Below are positions 8,644 through 16,090 of a DNA stretch of 64,000 nt, piece after piece. The DNA lies in the NCBI RefSeq assembly GCF_024703995.1, contig NZ_JAMXQV010000029.1, positions 62,001 to 126,000 on the forward strand, read 5' to 3'. The position numbers were made by a program, and so were the translations under genes. This DNA is from Amycolatopsis iheyensis (GTDB taxonomy: Bacteria; Actinomycetota; Actinomycetes; Mycobacteriales; Pseudonocardiaceae). The notes beneath the pieces are model-generated. The model did not search any database, had not been told where the DNA came from, and was given only the letters and a program-made list of their open reading frames with translations. The first letter of the stretch is position 1. Every line of letters starts with the position of its first letter.

Positions 8644-9684
8644 CTAGCGAGCCAAGATGAACACCAGCGCCGCGACGACACCGGCGACGGGCGGGGTGAC
8701 CAGCCAGGCGATCAGGAAGTTGCGGATCGTCCCGCCGGAGATCCGGCTGAGATTCGGGCCGGCGGATCCGGCGATCGCCCCGGTGGACACGTGCGTGGTC
8801 GACATCGGCAGCCCTGCACCGGCACCGACCCCGACGAGGGCGGCGGTGGTGAGGTTGGCGAGGAAGCCTTCGCGGTGGTTCATCTTGACCACGCCTTCGC
8901 CGAGCTTCTCCGCGACCCGCATCCCGCCCAGCAGCGATCCGGCGGCCATCGCGGCGGTCACCAGGACCATGATGTGCCACGGCTTCATCCCGGCCGGCAC
9001 CAGGGCGAACGCGCCGATGGCGACGATCTTCGGGGTGTCGTTGAGGCCGCGGGCGAAGCCGGTGGCGCCGCTGGTGAACCAGTGCGCCGCGGTCATGATC
9101 CGGGACGAGGTCTTTTCCGGCGTCACCGCGGGAGCGGTCTGCACGGCGACGTCGCCGCCCTCGGAAGCCGGCGTGGCCGAGGGGGTACTCGCGGCTCGGC
9201 GCTTGTTCGCGGCACCAGTGGCGACCGCGAGGATCATCGTGATGGCGTAGGCCACGACGATGCTGACCAGCAACGGCGTGACGAGCTTGCTGCCGACGGC
9301 GCTCCAGGACACGCCGCCGGTGCTCATCAGCAAGCCCGCACCGACCATGCCGCCGATGAGGGCGTGGGTGGTGGAGACCGGCAGCCGCAGCACGGTGGCC
9401 AGGCCGACCCAGAACGCGGCGCCGGCGAGCACGGCGACGGCGAACGCGTCGGTGGTGGCGCCGGTGATGATGCCCTTGGAGAACAGGGCGGTCATCTTCG
9501 ACGCGAGACCGAGCGAGCAGACGCAGCCGATCAGCGTCGTGATCGTGCCCCAGATGATCGCTGTCTTGTACTTGGTGACCCCGGCTCCCGCCAGGGTCGC
9601 GACGCCCTTGGGCACGTCGTTGCTGCCGTTGACCGCGGCCAGGGCGGCCACGAGAACGAACACGATTATCGCGGTGAAAGACAT
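8644..9684 (-). CDS. PiT-family phosphate/arsenate permease
   Basis: A 346-residue integral membrane protein with the two inverted signatures of inorganic phosphate transporters, GSNDVPKG (residues 20-27) and GLNDTPKI (213-220), about ten hydrophobic segments and a polar loop of about 40 residues between the halves. PiT proteins carry divalent metal phosphate with protons and do not discriminate strongly against arsenate. GAGGGG 7 bases before ATG 9684 sets the start. It lies between arsM and arsR in the same direction (34-base and 9-base gaps). Import of arsenate as raw material, rather than phosphate nutrition, would explain its place in this operon, which is inference. Confidence 0.85.
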   Translation of the reverse strand: MSFTAIIVFVLVAALAAVNGSNDVPKGVATLAGAGVTKYKTAIIWGTITTLIGCVCSLGLASKMTALFSKGIITGATTDAFAVAVLAGAAFWVGLATVLRLPVSTTHALIGGMVGAGLLMSTGGVSWSAVGSKLVTPLLVSIVVAYAITMILAVATGAANKRRAASTPSATPASEGGDVAVQTAPAVTPEKTSSRIMTAAHWFTSGATGFARGLNDTPKIVAIGAFALVPAGMKPWHIMVLVTAAMAAGSLLGGMRVAEKLGEGVVKMNHREGFLANLTTAALVGVGAGAGLPMSTTHVSTGAIAGSAGPNLSRISGGTIRNFLIAWLVTPPVAGVVAALVFILAR

Positions 9685-9718
9685 CCGTACTCCCCTCAGT
9701 GATCGAAAACCTCGATGT

Positions 9719-10474
9719 TCAGCAGCAACCGCTGTTCGGTCCGCAGTCGTCGGCACCGGGCTTGCGGGCGCGGATGATCGCGGAGTGCATGCCGTCGGCG
9801 GCGTCCTGGGTGAACACGACCTCGGCGCCGGTCAGCCCGACCTCGGCCAGCAACGAGAGGTACTCGGCCTTCGACAAGGCGCCGGCGATGCACTGGCTGA
9901 CGCCGCCGCGCTCGGCCCGGTCGGCGGGCGTGAGGTGGTCCTCGGCGACGACGTCGGTGATCCCGAGCCGGCCACCGGGCGCGAGCACGCGCGCCATCTC
10001 GGCGAACACCGCGGGTTTGTCCACCGACAGGTTGATCACGCAGTTGGAGATGATGACGTCGACGGTGGCCGCGGGGAGCGGGATCTGCTCGATAGTGCCC
10101 TTGAGCAGGATGACGTTGTCGCTCTCGGCGTCTTCGATGTTCTGCCGGGCGACGGCGAGCATCTCCTCGAGGAAGTCCAGGCCGAAGACCTGCCCGTCCG
10201 GGCCGACGCGGCGCGCGGACAGGATGAGGTCCAGCCCGGCGCCGGAGCCGAGGTCCAGGACGGTCTCGCCGTCGCGCAGCTCGGCCACGGCGGTCGGGTT
10301 GCCGCAGCCGAGGCTGGCCAGCAGCGCGGCGTCGGAGGCTTCATCGGCGCCGATGTCGCCGTAGGCGCCAGGCCCGAACCGTGTCGGGTCCGGCGCGCAG
10401 CAGCTCTTCGCCTCCGCGGCCTCGGCGGCCTTCCCTCGGTAGTAGTCCTGGATCTCGGTGGTGGTGTCGGTCAT
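9719..10474 (-). CDS. arsM: Arsenite S-adenosylmethionine methyltransferase
   Basis: A 251-residue class I methyltransferase with the SAM motif DLGSGAGLD (residues 74-82) and the conserved arsenite-binding cysteines in GCGNPT (C57), SNCVINLS (C145) and SQCIAGAL (C195). An extra vicinal pair C25-C26 lies near the N-terminus, and the protein ends in GCC (249-251). ArsM transfers methyl groups from SAM to As(III). In the arsinothricin pathway it methylates the hydroxy precursor made by ArsL. ATG 10474 follows CCGAAAGACG. It sits 14 bases after the G3E GTPase stop and is clearly part of the leftward operon that begins with the ArsL homologue. Confidence 0.92.
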   Translation of the reverse strand: MTDTTTEIQDYYRGKAAEAAEAKSCCAPDPTRFGPGAYGDIGADEASDAALLASLGCGNPTAVAELRDGETVLDLGSGAGLDLILSARRVGPDGQVFGLDFLEEMLAVARQNIEDAESDNVILLKGTIEQIPLPAATVDVIISNCVINLSVDKPAVFAEMARVLAPGGRLGITDVVAEDHLTPADRAERGGVSQCIAGALSKAEYLSLLAEVGLTGAEVVFTQDAADGMHSAIIRARKPGADDCGPNSGCC

Positions 10475-10488
10475 GGTCGTCTTTCGGG

Positions 10489-11601
10489 TCAGGCGCCGGT
10501 GGCGGCGAGCCGGTGGACCGGGGTGGGGTAACCGGGTTTGAACGACACCGGCGCGGTGGCCGCAGAACGGGCACCGGTGGCGGCGTTCGCCGTGGCCACG
10601 GCATCGCGGACAGCAGCATCGAGTTCGGCGGGCTCGCAGGCGACGCGGGCGTTGACGATCACCCGGGCCGTCGTGGCCGGCTTCTCGGCGGCCCGGTCGA
10701 CCGTCGGCTCGGCGCCGGCCGCGGTGAGGCTGAGTTTGGCGAAGTCGCCGTTGGCGGCCTCGACGGTGAGCTTGGCGTGCCCGACAACGGCGCCCGCGCA
10801 GCTCGCCCAGCTGCCCAGGGTCGCGAGCATCTGCCGGCCCCACGCGGTGAGGTCGAGCGGCGCTTCCGAGGTCAGCTGCACGTCCTGGTTCATCCAGGCC
10901 AGCTGAGCCTCGGCGGCGGCGTAGCGGTCGTAGTCGACCTGCAGGTCGACCGCCTGGTTGCCGGACGGGCCGTCCCACGCCTTCACCAGCTCGTCGACGC
11001 GGTCGCCGGACTTGGCGCTGTAGCCGACGACCGCCGCGTTCGGGTAGTCGGCGGCCAGCCGCGTCATCAGCTCGGTGGCGCGATCCGGCGCGATGGTGTC
11101 GAGCTTGTTCACGGCGATGACGTCGGCCTCGATGAGCTGCTGCCGGAACAGGTACGACAGGTCCGACTCCGGCTCGCCCCGCTGTGTCGCGCGGTCGAAA
11201 GCCATATACCGCAAGGGGTCAATGACTGTCGTGAGTGGACTGACGACCATGCTGTCGCCGTAGTAGGCGCGCAGCGGCCGCACCACGGTCGCCTGCAGGT
11301 CCGTGCACGAACCAACCGCCTCGGCGATCACCGTGTCCACCGGGGTGTCGCCGGCACCGTCGACGAGAGCGCGGATGGTGTCGACGAGGTCCTCGAAGCG
11401 GCAGCAGAAGCAGCCACCGGTGACTTCCGCGACGGAGTCGAGCTTGCTGCGCACGAGCGCGGTGTCGACGAGCTCGACACCCTGGTCGTTGGTGATCACC
11501 GCGACGCGCCGTCCCTGCTGTTGCAGAGCCTGTGCGGTGGCGATCATGGTGGTGGTCTTGCCGGCCCCGAGGAACCCGGTCAGCGGCACGAAGGTGATCA
11601 C
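10489..11601 (-). CDS. G3E/CobW-family GTPase, possible arsenic chaperone
   Basis: A 370-residue SIMIBI GTPase: P-loop GFLGAGKTT (residues 9-17), the family metal site GCFCC (63-67), and NKLD for guanine recognition (about residue 150). The C-terminal half has no recognisable CobW_C domain motif. Family members load metals (Zn, Co, Ni) into target proteins at the cost of GTP. A thiol-only CXCC site next to As(III)-handling enzymes suggests the cargo or regulator may be arsenite or the Fe-S/metal centre of ArsL, which is inference. GTG start with GGAGG 7 bases upstream, and 21 bases after the FemAB-like stop. Confidence 0.85.
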   Translation of the reverse strand: MITFVPLTGFLGAGKTTTMIATAQALQQQGRRVAVITNDQGVELVDTALVRSKLDSVAEVTGGCFCCRFEDLVDTIRALVDGAGDTPVDTVIAEAVGSCTDLQATVVRPLRAYYGDSMVVSPLTTVIDPLRYMAFDRATQRGEPESDLSYLFRQQLIEADVIAVNKLDTIAPDRATELMTRLAADYPNAAVVGYSAKSGDRVDELVKAWDGPSGNQAVDLQVDYDRYAAAEAQLAWMNQDVQLTSEAPLDLTAWGRQMLATLGSWASCAGAVVGHAKLTVEAANGDFAKLSLTAAGAEPTVDRAAEKPATTARVIVNARVACEPAELDAAVRDAVATANAATGARSAATAPVSFKPGYPTPVHRLAATGA

Positions 11602-11622
11602 AGCAGGTCCTCCAGGGTGTGG

Positions 11623-12879
11623 TCAGCCGTCGGAGCAGCAGGCGCCGGAGCCCCTGGAGACGACCGGCAGCGGGGTGTGGGTGGCCGGGGCGTCGCCGAA
11701 CGCGACGCGGCGGCTGGCGCCGAAGGCGTCCATCCACCGCGCGACCTGCGGACGCAGCTCGGGGTCGGACATGACCATCGCCGTAGTCACCGGACGCGGG
11801 CTGCAGCCGCGCAGCGCCTTGGCCTGGTGCGCGCCGGCGCCGAACTCGACCGTGCGGAGGCCCTCGGCGTAGGCGTCGCGGACCGGCGCGTCGAGCACGA
11901 GCGCGAAGTAGATGCCGCTGCGCTCGCCGATCGCGGCGTAGTCGAAGCCGGCCCACTTGGGGAAGAGCCGGTGGTGCTTGCGGATCACGACGCAAATGGC
12001 GACCAGGGCGTCGTCCTTGGTGCCGAGGTAGGCCCGGACGTCGGAGCCCGCGTCGATCAACGCGGTCAGCATCTCGGCGATGTGCGCGGGCTCTTCGCCG
12101 GCGCCGTTCTTCTCCCGGTTGAGGCAGGTCAGCTCGGCGATCCGGGCGACGTGGGGACGGATGGCCTCACCGTCCACGCGCTCGACGTGCACACCGGCCG
12201 CCTCGGCGCGGCGGACGTCGCTCTTGATCCGCTGCCGCTTCTTCAGTGGGAGCGCGGCGAGGTGCCCGTCCCAGGAATCGGCGTCGAGCCGCAGATAGTC
12301 CTCATAGCCCCAGAAGGTGCTGTGGCCACCGACCTGGTCCAGTGCGGTGACGAGCGCGTCGTTGCCGCTGCGCCCGGAGATCCAGGGAGCGACGATGCAG
12401 CGGATGCCCTGCGCGAACGCCGCCGGCGCCAGCTCGGCAACGAGCTGTGCCATCAGGTTCGGCGTCCAGAAGTTGTAGGCCACCTCGGTGCGGTAACCCA
12501 GCGGCGAGCCGAGCAGCAAGGCGGGGAAGAACGGATCGACGCCGAGCGCGTCGACCTCGCCGCTGATGCAGGCGTCCGTCTGCGCGCCGCAGCAGACCTC
12601 CTCCCCGCTCGGTGCCTGCCAGCCGAGGTAGGTCCGCGGCTCGTGGTCGACCACCGGCGGCACGGTCATCACATACCCGGGCAGCAGCGCGAGTTCGCCC
12701 CGCGCCCGGGTCGCGATCGTGTGCCACGGCTGCAAGTCGGTCAGCGCCTTCTCGCTGGCGCTCAGCCACGTCGGGCCGAGGTAGGGGAAGACGTCGGTGA
12801 GGTCGGCCAGCTCCCCCGCCCAGTCCATGTCCGGCAACCCCTGGCCCGTGCTCACCACGACCCGCGGCGATCCGCCCAT
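11623..12879 (-). CDS. FemAB/GNAT-like acyl or aminoacyl transferase
   Basis: A 418-residue protein with the double-GNAT layout of the FemABX and peptidoglycan-biosynthesis/recognition families. A C-terminal core (about residues 185-385) holds LPLKKRQRIKSDVRRAEAAGV, then a segment ending in VVIRKHHRLFPKWAGFDY and then EGLRTVEFGAGAHQAKALRG. FemABX enzymes transfer amino acids from tRNA to an acceptor amine, and related enzymes tailor small peptidyl antibiotics. It lies directly downstream of the ArsL homologue (24 bases) and ends in GACCSDG with vicinal cysteines, as do ArsL and ArsM. A role in conjugating the organoarsenical is plausible but unproven. A simple N-acetyl or acyl transferase is the alternative. 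Confidence 0.7.
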   Translation of the reverse strand: MGGSPRVVVSTGQGLPDMDWAGELADLTDVFPYLGPTWLSASEKALTDLQPWHTIATRARGELALLPGYVMTVPPVVDHEPRTYLGWQAPSGEEVCCGAQTDACISGEVDALGVDPFFPALLLGSPLGYRTEVAYNFWTPNLMAQLVAELAPAAFAQGIRCIVAPWISGRSGNDALVTALDQVGGHSTFWGYEDYLRLDADSWDGHLAALPLKKRQRIKSDVRRAEAAGVHVERVDGEAIRPHVARIAELTCLNREKNGAGEEPAHIAEMLTALIDAGSDVRAYLGTKDDALVAICVVIRKHHRLFPKWAGFDYAAIGERSGIYFALVLDAPVRDAYAEGLRTVEFGAGAHQAKALRGCSPRPVTTAMVMSDPELRPQVARWMDAFGASRRVAFGDAPATHTPLPVVSRGSGACCSDG

Positions 12880-12903
12880 CGTTCCTGTCCCTCCGATCGG
12901 TCT

Positions 12904-14157
12904 TCAGCACTTCACGCAGCAACGGACCTTGCCGACGTCCTCGGCGTCGGCACGGCGCTCGATCCACAGCTGTTCGACGCGGCGGTCCGGGTGCGTCCAT
13001 TCGACCCACAGCCCGCGGTCGACGGTGGCGATGTCCTCCATCCAGGGCGACGACAGCAGCGGCGATCCCTTGAACAGCAGCAGCCGGGTCTGCAGAGCTG
13101 TCGGGTCGGTGACCTTCGCCAGCCCGGTCTCGATGAGGAAGTCCTCGAAGGTGAGCAGTTCGTCGTACTCCACCCAGGGGGTGAACGGGATGAACGTCGG
13201 GTACAGCACGAACCCGATGCGTTCGGCCTCGGCGATCGCGGCGCGCATGTGGTCGACGTCGATGTGCTTGTCGAAGATCCGCAGGATCCGGTTCGACGGG
13301 AACTCCAGCGCCGAGGTGACCTTCACCAGTCCGAGCGACACGAGCTCGGTGAGTTCCTTCTGGTAGCTGAGGATGTGGTCGACGCGGGTGGTGAACTCGA
13401 AGGTGATCGGGCCGATCTCCTTGACCAGGCGGCGGACGACGCCGGCGCCGATGGTGCGGGAGTTGAAGAACTCGGCGTCGATGAAGCAGAAGTGCCGCAC
13501 GCCTTCCTCGGCCAGCTGGAGGCAGTCGGCCAGGACGGTGTCGGCGTTGTACGCGGCGACTCCGCCGTCATAGGCGCCGTACACCGAGCAGTACGTACAT
13601 TTGTGGTGGCAGCCGCGCGTGGTCTCTACGTTGCCCATCAACCCGTATGGTGAATGGTGCGCCGGATAATGCACCAAGGACGGGAACAAATCACGAGCCG
13701 GCGCCGGGACGGTGATGCGCCGGTGCGGCGGTTTCGGCCGCATTCCCTGCGCGGTCATCGATGCCGGCACGGTGGCGACCTCGCGCTCGCCGCGGGCGAC
13801 CTCGGCGAGTTCGGTCGCGACGAGCTCTGGTTCTTCCATCACGATGGCGTCGACCGTTTCGAGGAACCTGCGGTGGTTCATCTGGGCGTACTGCCCGAAC
13901 GCGACCAGCTTGGCGCCACCGAAGGATTCTCGCAGCCGGGCGGAGAGGTTCAGGCCGCGCTCGACGCCCTCGAACTGCTGCACCGACAGCAGGACCAGGT
14001 CGAACTCGCCTTCCGGTACGACGTCCGGGTTCTTGTGGGCGTCCCAGCCGACGACGTCGGCACCTTGCGCCCGCATCGCGGCACCGGCGCAGGCGGAAGT
14101 CAGCGGCTGAAGCTCGGCTTCGAAAGCGGACGCGACGAGTACACGCGCAGCGGGCAT
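12904..14157 (-). CDS. arsL: ArsL-like radical SAM enzyme (C-As bond formation)
   Basis: A 417-residue enzyme. Residues 1-125 form a Rossmann-like, B12-binding-type domain without a DxHxxG motif. The radical SAM cluster motif is C183-x3-C187-x2-C190 (CHHKCTYCSVYG). The last six residues are RCCVKC (412-417). ArsL of Burkholderia gladioli carries an RCCLKC tail and uses a non-canonical SAM cleavage to attach a 3-amino-3-carboxypropyl group to As(III), the first step to arsinothricin. The match of family, tail motif and an arsM gene in the same operon supports the same chemistry here. ATG 14157 follows GGGGGAAG. It is the first gene of the leftward operon. A different radical SAM substrate remains possible. 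Confidence 0.82.
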   Translation of the reverse strand: MPAARVLVASAFEAELQPLTSACAGAAMRAQGADVVGWDAHKNPDVVPEGEFDLVLLSVQQFEGVERGLNLSARLRESFGGAKLVAFGQYAQMNHRRFLETVDAIVMEEPELVATELAEVARGEREVATVPASMTAQGMRPKPPHRRITVPAPARDLFPSLVHYPAHHSPYGLMGNVETTRGCHHKCTYCSVYGAYDGGVAAYNADTVLADCLQLAEEGVRHFCFIDAEFFNSRTIGAGVVRRLVKEIGPITFEFTTRVDHILSYQKELTELVSLGLVKVTSALEFPSNRILRIFDKHIDVDHMRAAIAEAERIGFVLYPTFIPFTPWVEYDELLTFEDFLIETGLAKVTDPTALQTRLLLFKGSPLLSSPWMEDIATVDRGLWVEWTHPDRRVEQLWIERRADAEDVGKVRCCVKC

Positions 14158-14262
14158 GCTTCCCCCACAACTGAATCGGACAAAAAGGATTTGGTTCCCC
14201 CAGCGGAACCGGCCCGGCGGCGGGCCTCTCCTCGTACGAGGCATCACGATTGCACGCTTCAG

Positions 14263-14282
14263 CGATACATGTCAATGGATCG
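14263..14282. promoter_or_regulatory. Imperfect 8-bp dyad over the leftward -35
   Basis: CGATACAT-GTCA-ATGGATCG pairs at 7 of 8 positions across a 4-base centre and covers the TTGACA of the arsL operon. Spacing is the same as in the ATCGAC-N4-GTCGAT sites, but the sequence match to them is partial. Possibly a weaker site for the same repressor. Confidence 0.45.
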
Positions 14283-14408
14283 ATAAACGCAGGTAGATCA
14301 CGGTTTTCAAGGTCGGAATTCATCCTTTCGGACGTTGTGATCACGCCCGCGCCGGACTCCGCGGAGGACATCCCCCGACCATCGGCGGGTATGGACCGAG
14401 GTCCTTTC

Positions 14409-14424
14409 ATCGACTAGCATCGAT
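14409..14424. promoter_or_regulatory. ATCGAC-N4-ATCGAT dyad, copy 3
   Basis: ATCGAC (14409-14414), TAGC, ATCGAT (14419-14424): one base differs from the perfect copies at 3623 and 7054. It overlaps the TAGCAT -10 hexamer of the arsP promoter, so binding would block RNA polymerase. Confidence 0.6.
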
Positions 14425-14491
14425 TAAAGCTGGGGGCAGCTGCACGTCCTCCGCATCGCGAAATCCGGTCCCCGATGTCAAGGATGGTGGC

Positions 14492-15535
14492 ATGGACAAG
14501 ATCCTCGAGGTCCTGCGCTTGGCCTGGGAGAATTTGGTCGACCTGAGCATCTTCTTCTTCATCGCCCTGGCCATCGCGGCGATGGTCGACCTGCTCTACC
14601 TCGACGTCGTCGCGCGCCGCTCGTTCCGCAAGCACGGGTTGCTGGGTGTCCTGTTCACCACGTGCCTCGGCGCGTTCAGCCCGTTCTGCTCCTTCACCGT
14701 CATCCCGTTGATCCGCAAGCTGTTGCGGGGCGGCGTGCCGCTGTCGGCGGTGATGTCGTTCTGGATCGCCTCTCCCGCCATGGATCCGCCGATCTTCGCG
14801 TTGACCGCGAAGGAGATCGGCCTTCCGCTGGCGACCGCCCGCCTGCTGGGCGCGCTCGTGCTCGCGATCGGCGCTGGTGTCATCATCCTGCTCGTCGAGA
14901 AGCGCGGCGGCTTCAAGGACGTCCTGCGCCCGGAGAAGAAGCCGGCTGTCGACGAACGGGAGCGCGCCGCCGCGCCGGCCGAGGTCGCGGTGGCCACCAG
15001 TGGCGGCAGCGGCACGACCGTCCTCACCGAGGCACCCGCGACGACCGGCGGCACGGCGCCCGAGGACGACGATGACGACGGCGCCCCGTGGTGGCCGCAG
15101 GCGAAGGCGAGCCTCAAGTCGAAGCGGAACTGGCGCATCACCGGCCGGAACTTCCTGCGCGACACGGTATCCCTGGGCAAGTGGCTGGTCTTCGCGTGCG
15201 TCTTCGAAGGCGTCATCCGCGTCTACGTCCCGAACGGCATCATCACCAGCATCCTCGGCGGCGACAAGGGCTGGCTGGCCATCCCGCTCGCGGCGGTCAT
15301 CAGCATTCCGTTGTACCTCAACGGTGTCGGTGCGATCCCGATCGTCGGTGGCCTGCTGGCGAAGGGCATGGCGCAGGGCGCGGCGGTGACGTTCCTGCTC
15401 GCGGGGTCCGTCACGACCATCCCGGCCATGGTCGCGGTTCGCAGCGTGGTCAACAACAAGGTGTTCGCGCTGTACATCGCGTTCGGCATGCTCGGCAGCA
15501 TCCTGCTCGGCTTCCTCGCCCAGCTGCTCTTGTGA
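14492..15535 (+). CDS. arsP: ArsP-type organoarsenical efflux permease
   Basis: A 347-residue permease of the DUF318/ArsP family: two hydrophobic blocks (about residues 10-155 and 225-347) of roughly four segments each, joined by a long acidic loop with DDDDD. The conserved TCLGAFSPFCSFTVIPL (about residues 55-71) carries the paired-cysteine region seen in ArsP. Known ArsP proteins expel trivalent organoarsenicals such as methylarsenite rather than inorganic arsenite. It is transcribed away from the arsL operon under an ATCGAC-type dyad, so it is the best candidate exporter for the pathway product or its toxic intermediates. arsC follows behind a hairpin. Confidence 0.82.
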   Translation: MDKILEVLRLAWENLVDLSIFFFIALAIAAMVDLLYLDVVARRSFRKHGLLGVLFTTCLGAFSPFCSFTVIPLIRKLLRGGVPLSAVMSFWIASPAMDPPIFALTAKEIGLPLATARLLGALVLAIGAGVIILLVEKRGGFKDVLRPEKKPAVDERERAAAPAEVAVATSGGSGTTVLTEAPATTGGTAPEDDDDDGAPWWPQAKASLKSKRNWRITGRNFLRDTVSLGKWLVFACVFEGVIRVYVPNGIITSILGGDKGWLAIPLAAVISIPLYLNGVGAIPIVGGLLAKGMAQGAAVTFLLAGSVTTIPAMVAVRSVVNNKVFALYIAFGMLGSILLGFLAQLLL

Positions 15536-15539
15536 ACTT

Positions 15540-15577
15540 GTGCCGGGCGGGCGGCACCCCTCCCGCCCGCCCGGCAC
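15540..15577 (+). terminator. 15-bp stem-loop between arsP and arsC
   Basis: Perfect arms 15540-15554 and 15563-15577 (GTGCCGGGCGGGCGG and its complement) with an 8-base loop start 4 bases after the arsP stop. No U-tract follows. It may end or attenuate arsP transcription, or stabilise the arsP message ahead of arsC. Confidence 0.65.
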
Positions 15578-15613
15578 GACCACAGCGAATCCGTTGACGT
15601 GGAAGGACTTCAC

Positions 15614-16090
15614 TTGTCCGTACCCGAGGTTCTGTTCGTCTGCATCCACAACGCCGGTCGCTCGCAGATGGCGGCGGCCTTCCTGCGCCACCATGGCGGT
15701 GACCGGGTCGTCGTGCGCTCGGCGGGCTCCGCACCGGCCGACACCGTGAATCCGGCCGTCGTCCTGGTCATGGCCGAGCGCGGCATCGACATCTCCGGCG
15801 AGCATCCGAAGAAGCTGACCACCGAGAGCGTGGAACGCTCCGACGTCGTCATCACGATGGGCTGCGGAGACGCCTGCCCGATCGTTCCCGGGACGCGCTA
15901 CCTGGACTGGAAGCTCGAAGATCCCGCCGGACGCCCCGCCGAGGAGATCCGCCCGGTCCGCGACGACATCGAGCGGCGGGTTCAGGATTTGCTTTCGGAG
16001 CTGACCGGCGCGACGGCGGGCCGGGCCGCGAGCGATACCGGGACCGCGGCGACGGTGAGCGCGCCGAGCACGAGGAACGCCGTCGAGTAG
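15614..16090 (+). CDS. arsC: Arsenate reductase (LMW-PTPase type)
   Basis: A 158-residue enzyme that reduces arsenate to arsenite. The P-loop CIHNAGRS (CX5R) holds the nucleophilic cysteine, and MGCGDACP supplies the further redox cysteines. The start is set by the ribosome site: GGAAGGA (15601-15607) is 6 bases from TTG 15614, whereas the in-frame GTG at 15599 has none. The usual C-terminus ends near SELT. Here about 30 extra residues (GATAGRAASDTG and on) run 109 bases into the convergent MFS gene. In a producer it would supply As(III) for ArsL as well as serve resistance. Confidence 0.9.
   Translation: MSVPEVLFVCIHNAGRSQMAAAFLRHHGGDRVVVRSAGSAPADTVNPAVVLVMAERGIDISGEHPKKLTTESVERSDVVITMGCGDACPIVPGTRYLDWKLEDPAGRPAEEIRPVRDDIERRVQDLLSELTGATAGRAASDTGTAATVSAPSTRNAVE

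Larger units (their letters stand above)
14158..14491. promoter_or_regulatory. Divergent control region of arsL operon and arsP
   Basis: No gene fits in these 334 bases. Leftward: a consensus -35 TTGACA (14275-14270 on the minus strand), a weak -10 (CAATCG, 14252-14247), a perfect 12-bp palindrome CCTCGTACGAGG (14230-14241) near the expected start of transcription, and a GC-rich leader hairpin GGCCCG-GCGG-CGGGCC (14211-14226). Rightward: TGGACC (14392-14397) and TAGCAT (14415-14420) with 17 bases between them, overlapped by an ATCGAC-type dyad. Both directions thus look regulated. Confidence 0.6.

Noticed and set aside
15599..15613. GTG 15599 as the arsC start
   Set aside because: GGAAGGA lies inside this would-be coding stretch and is correctly spaced for TTG 15614.
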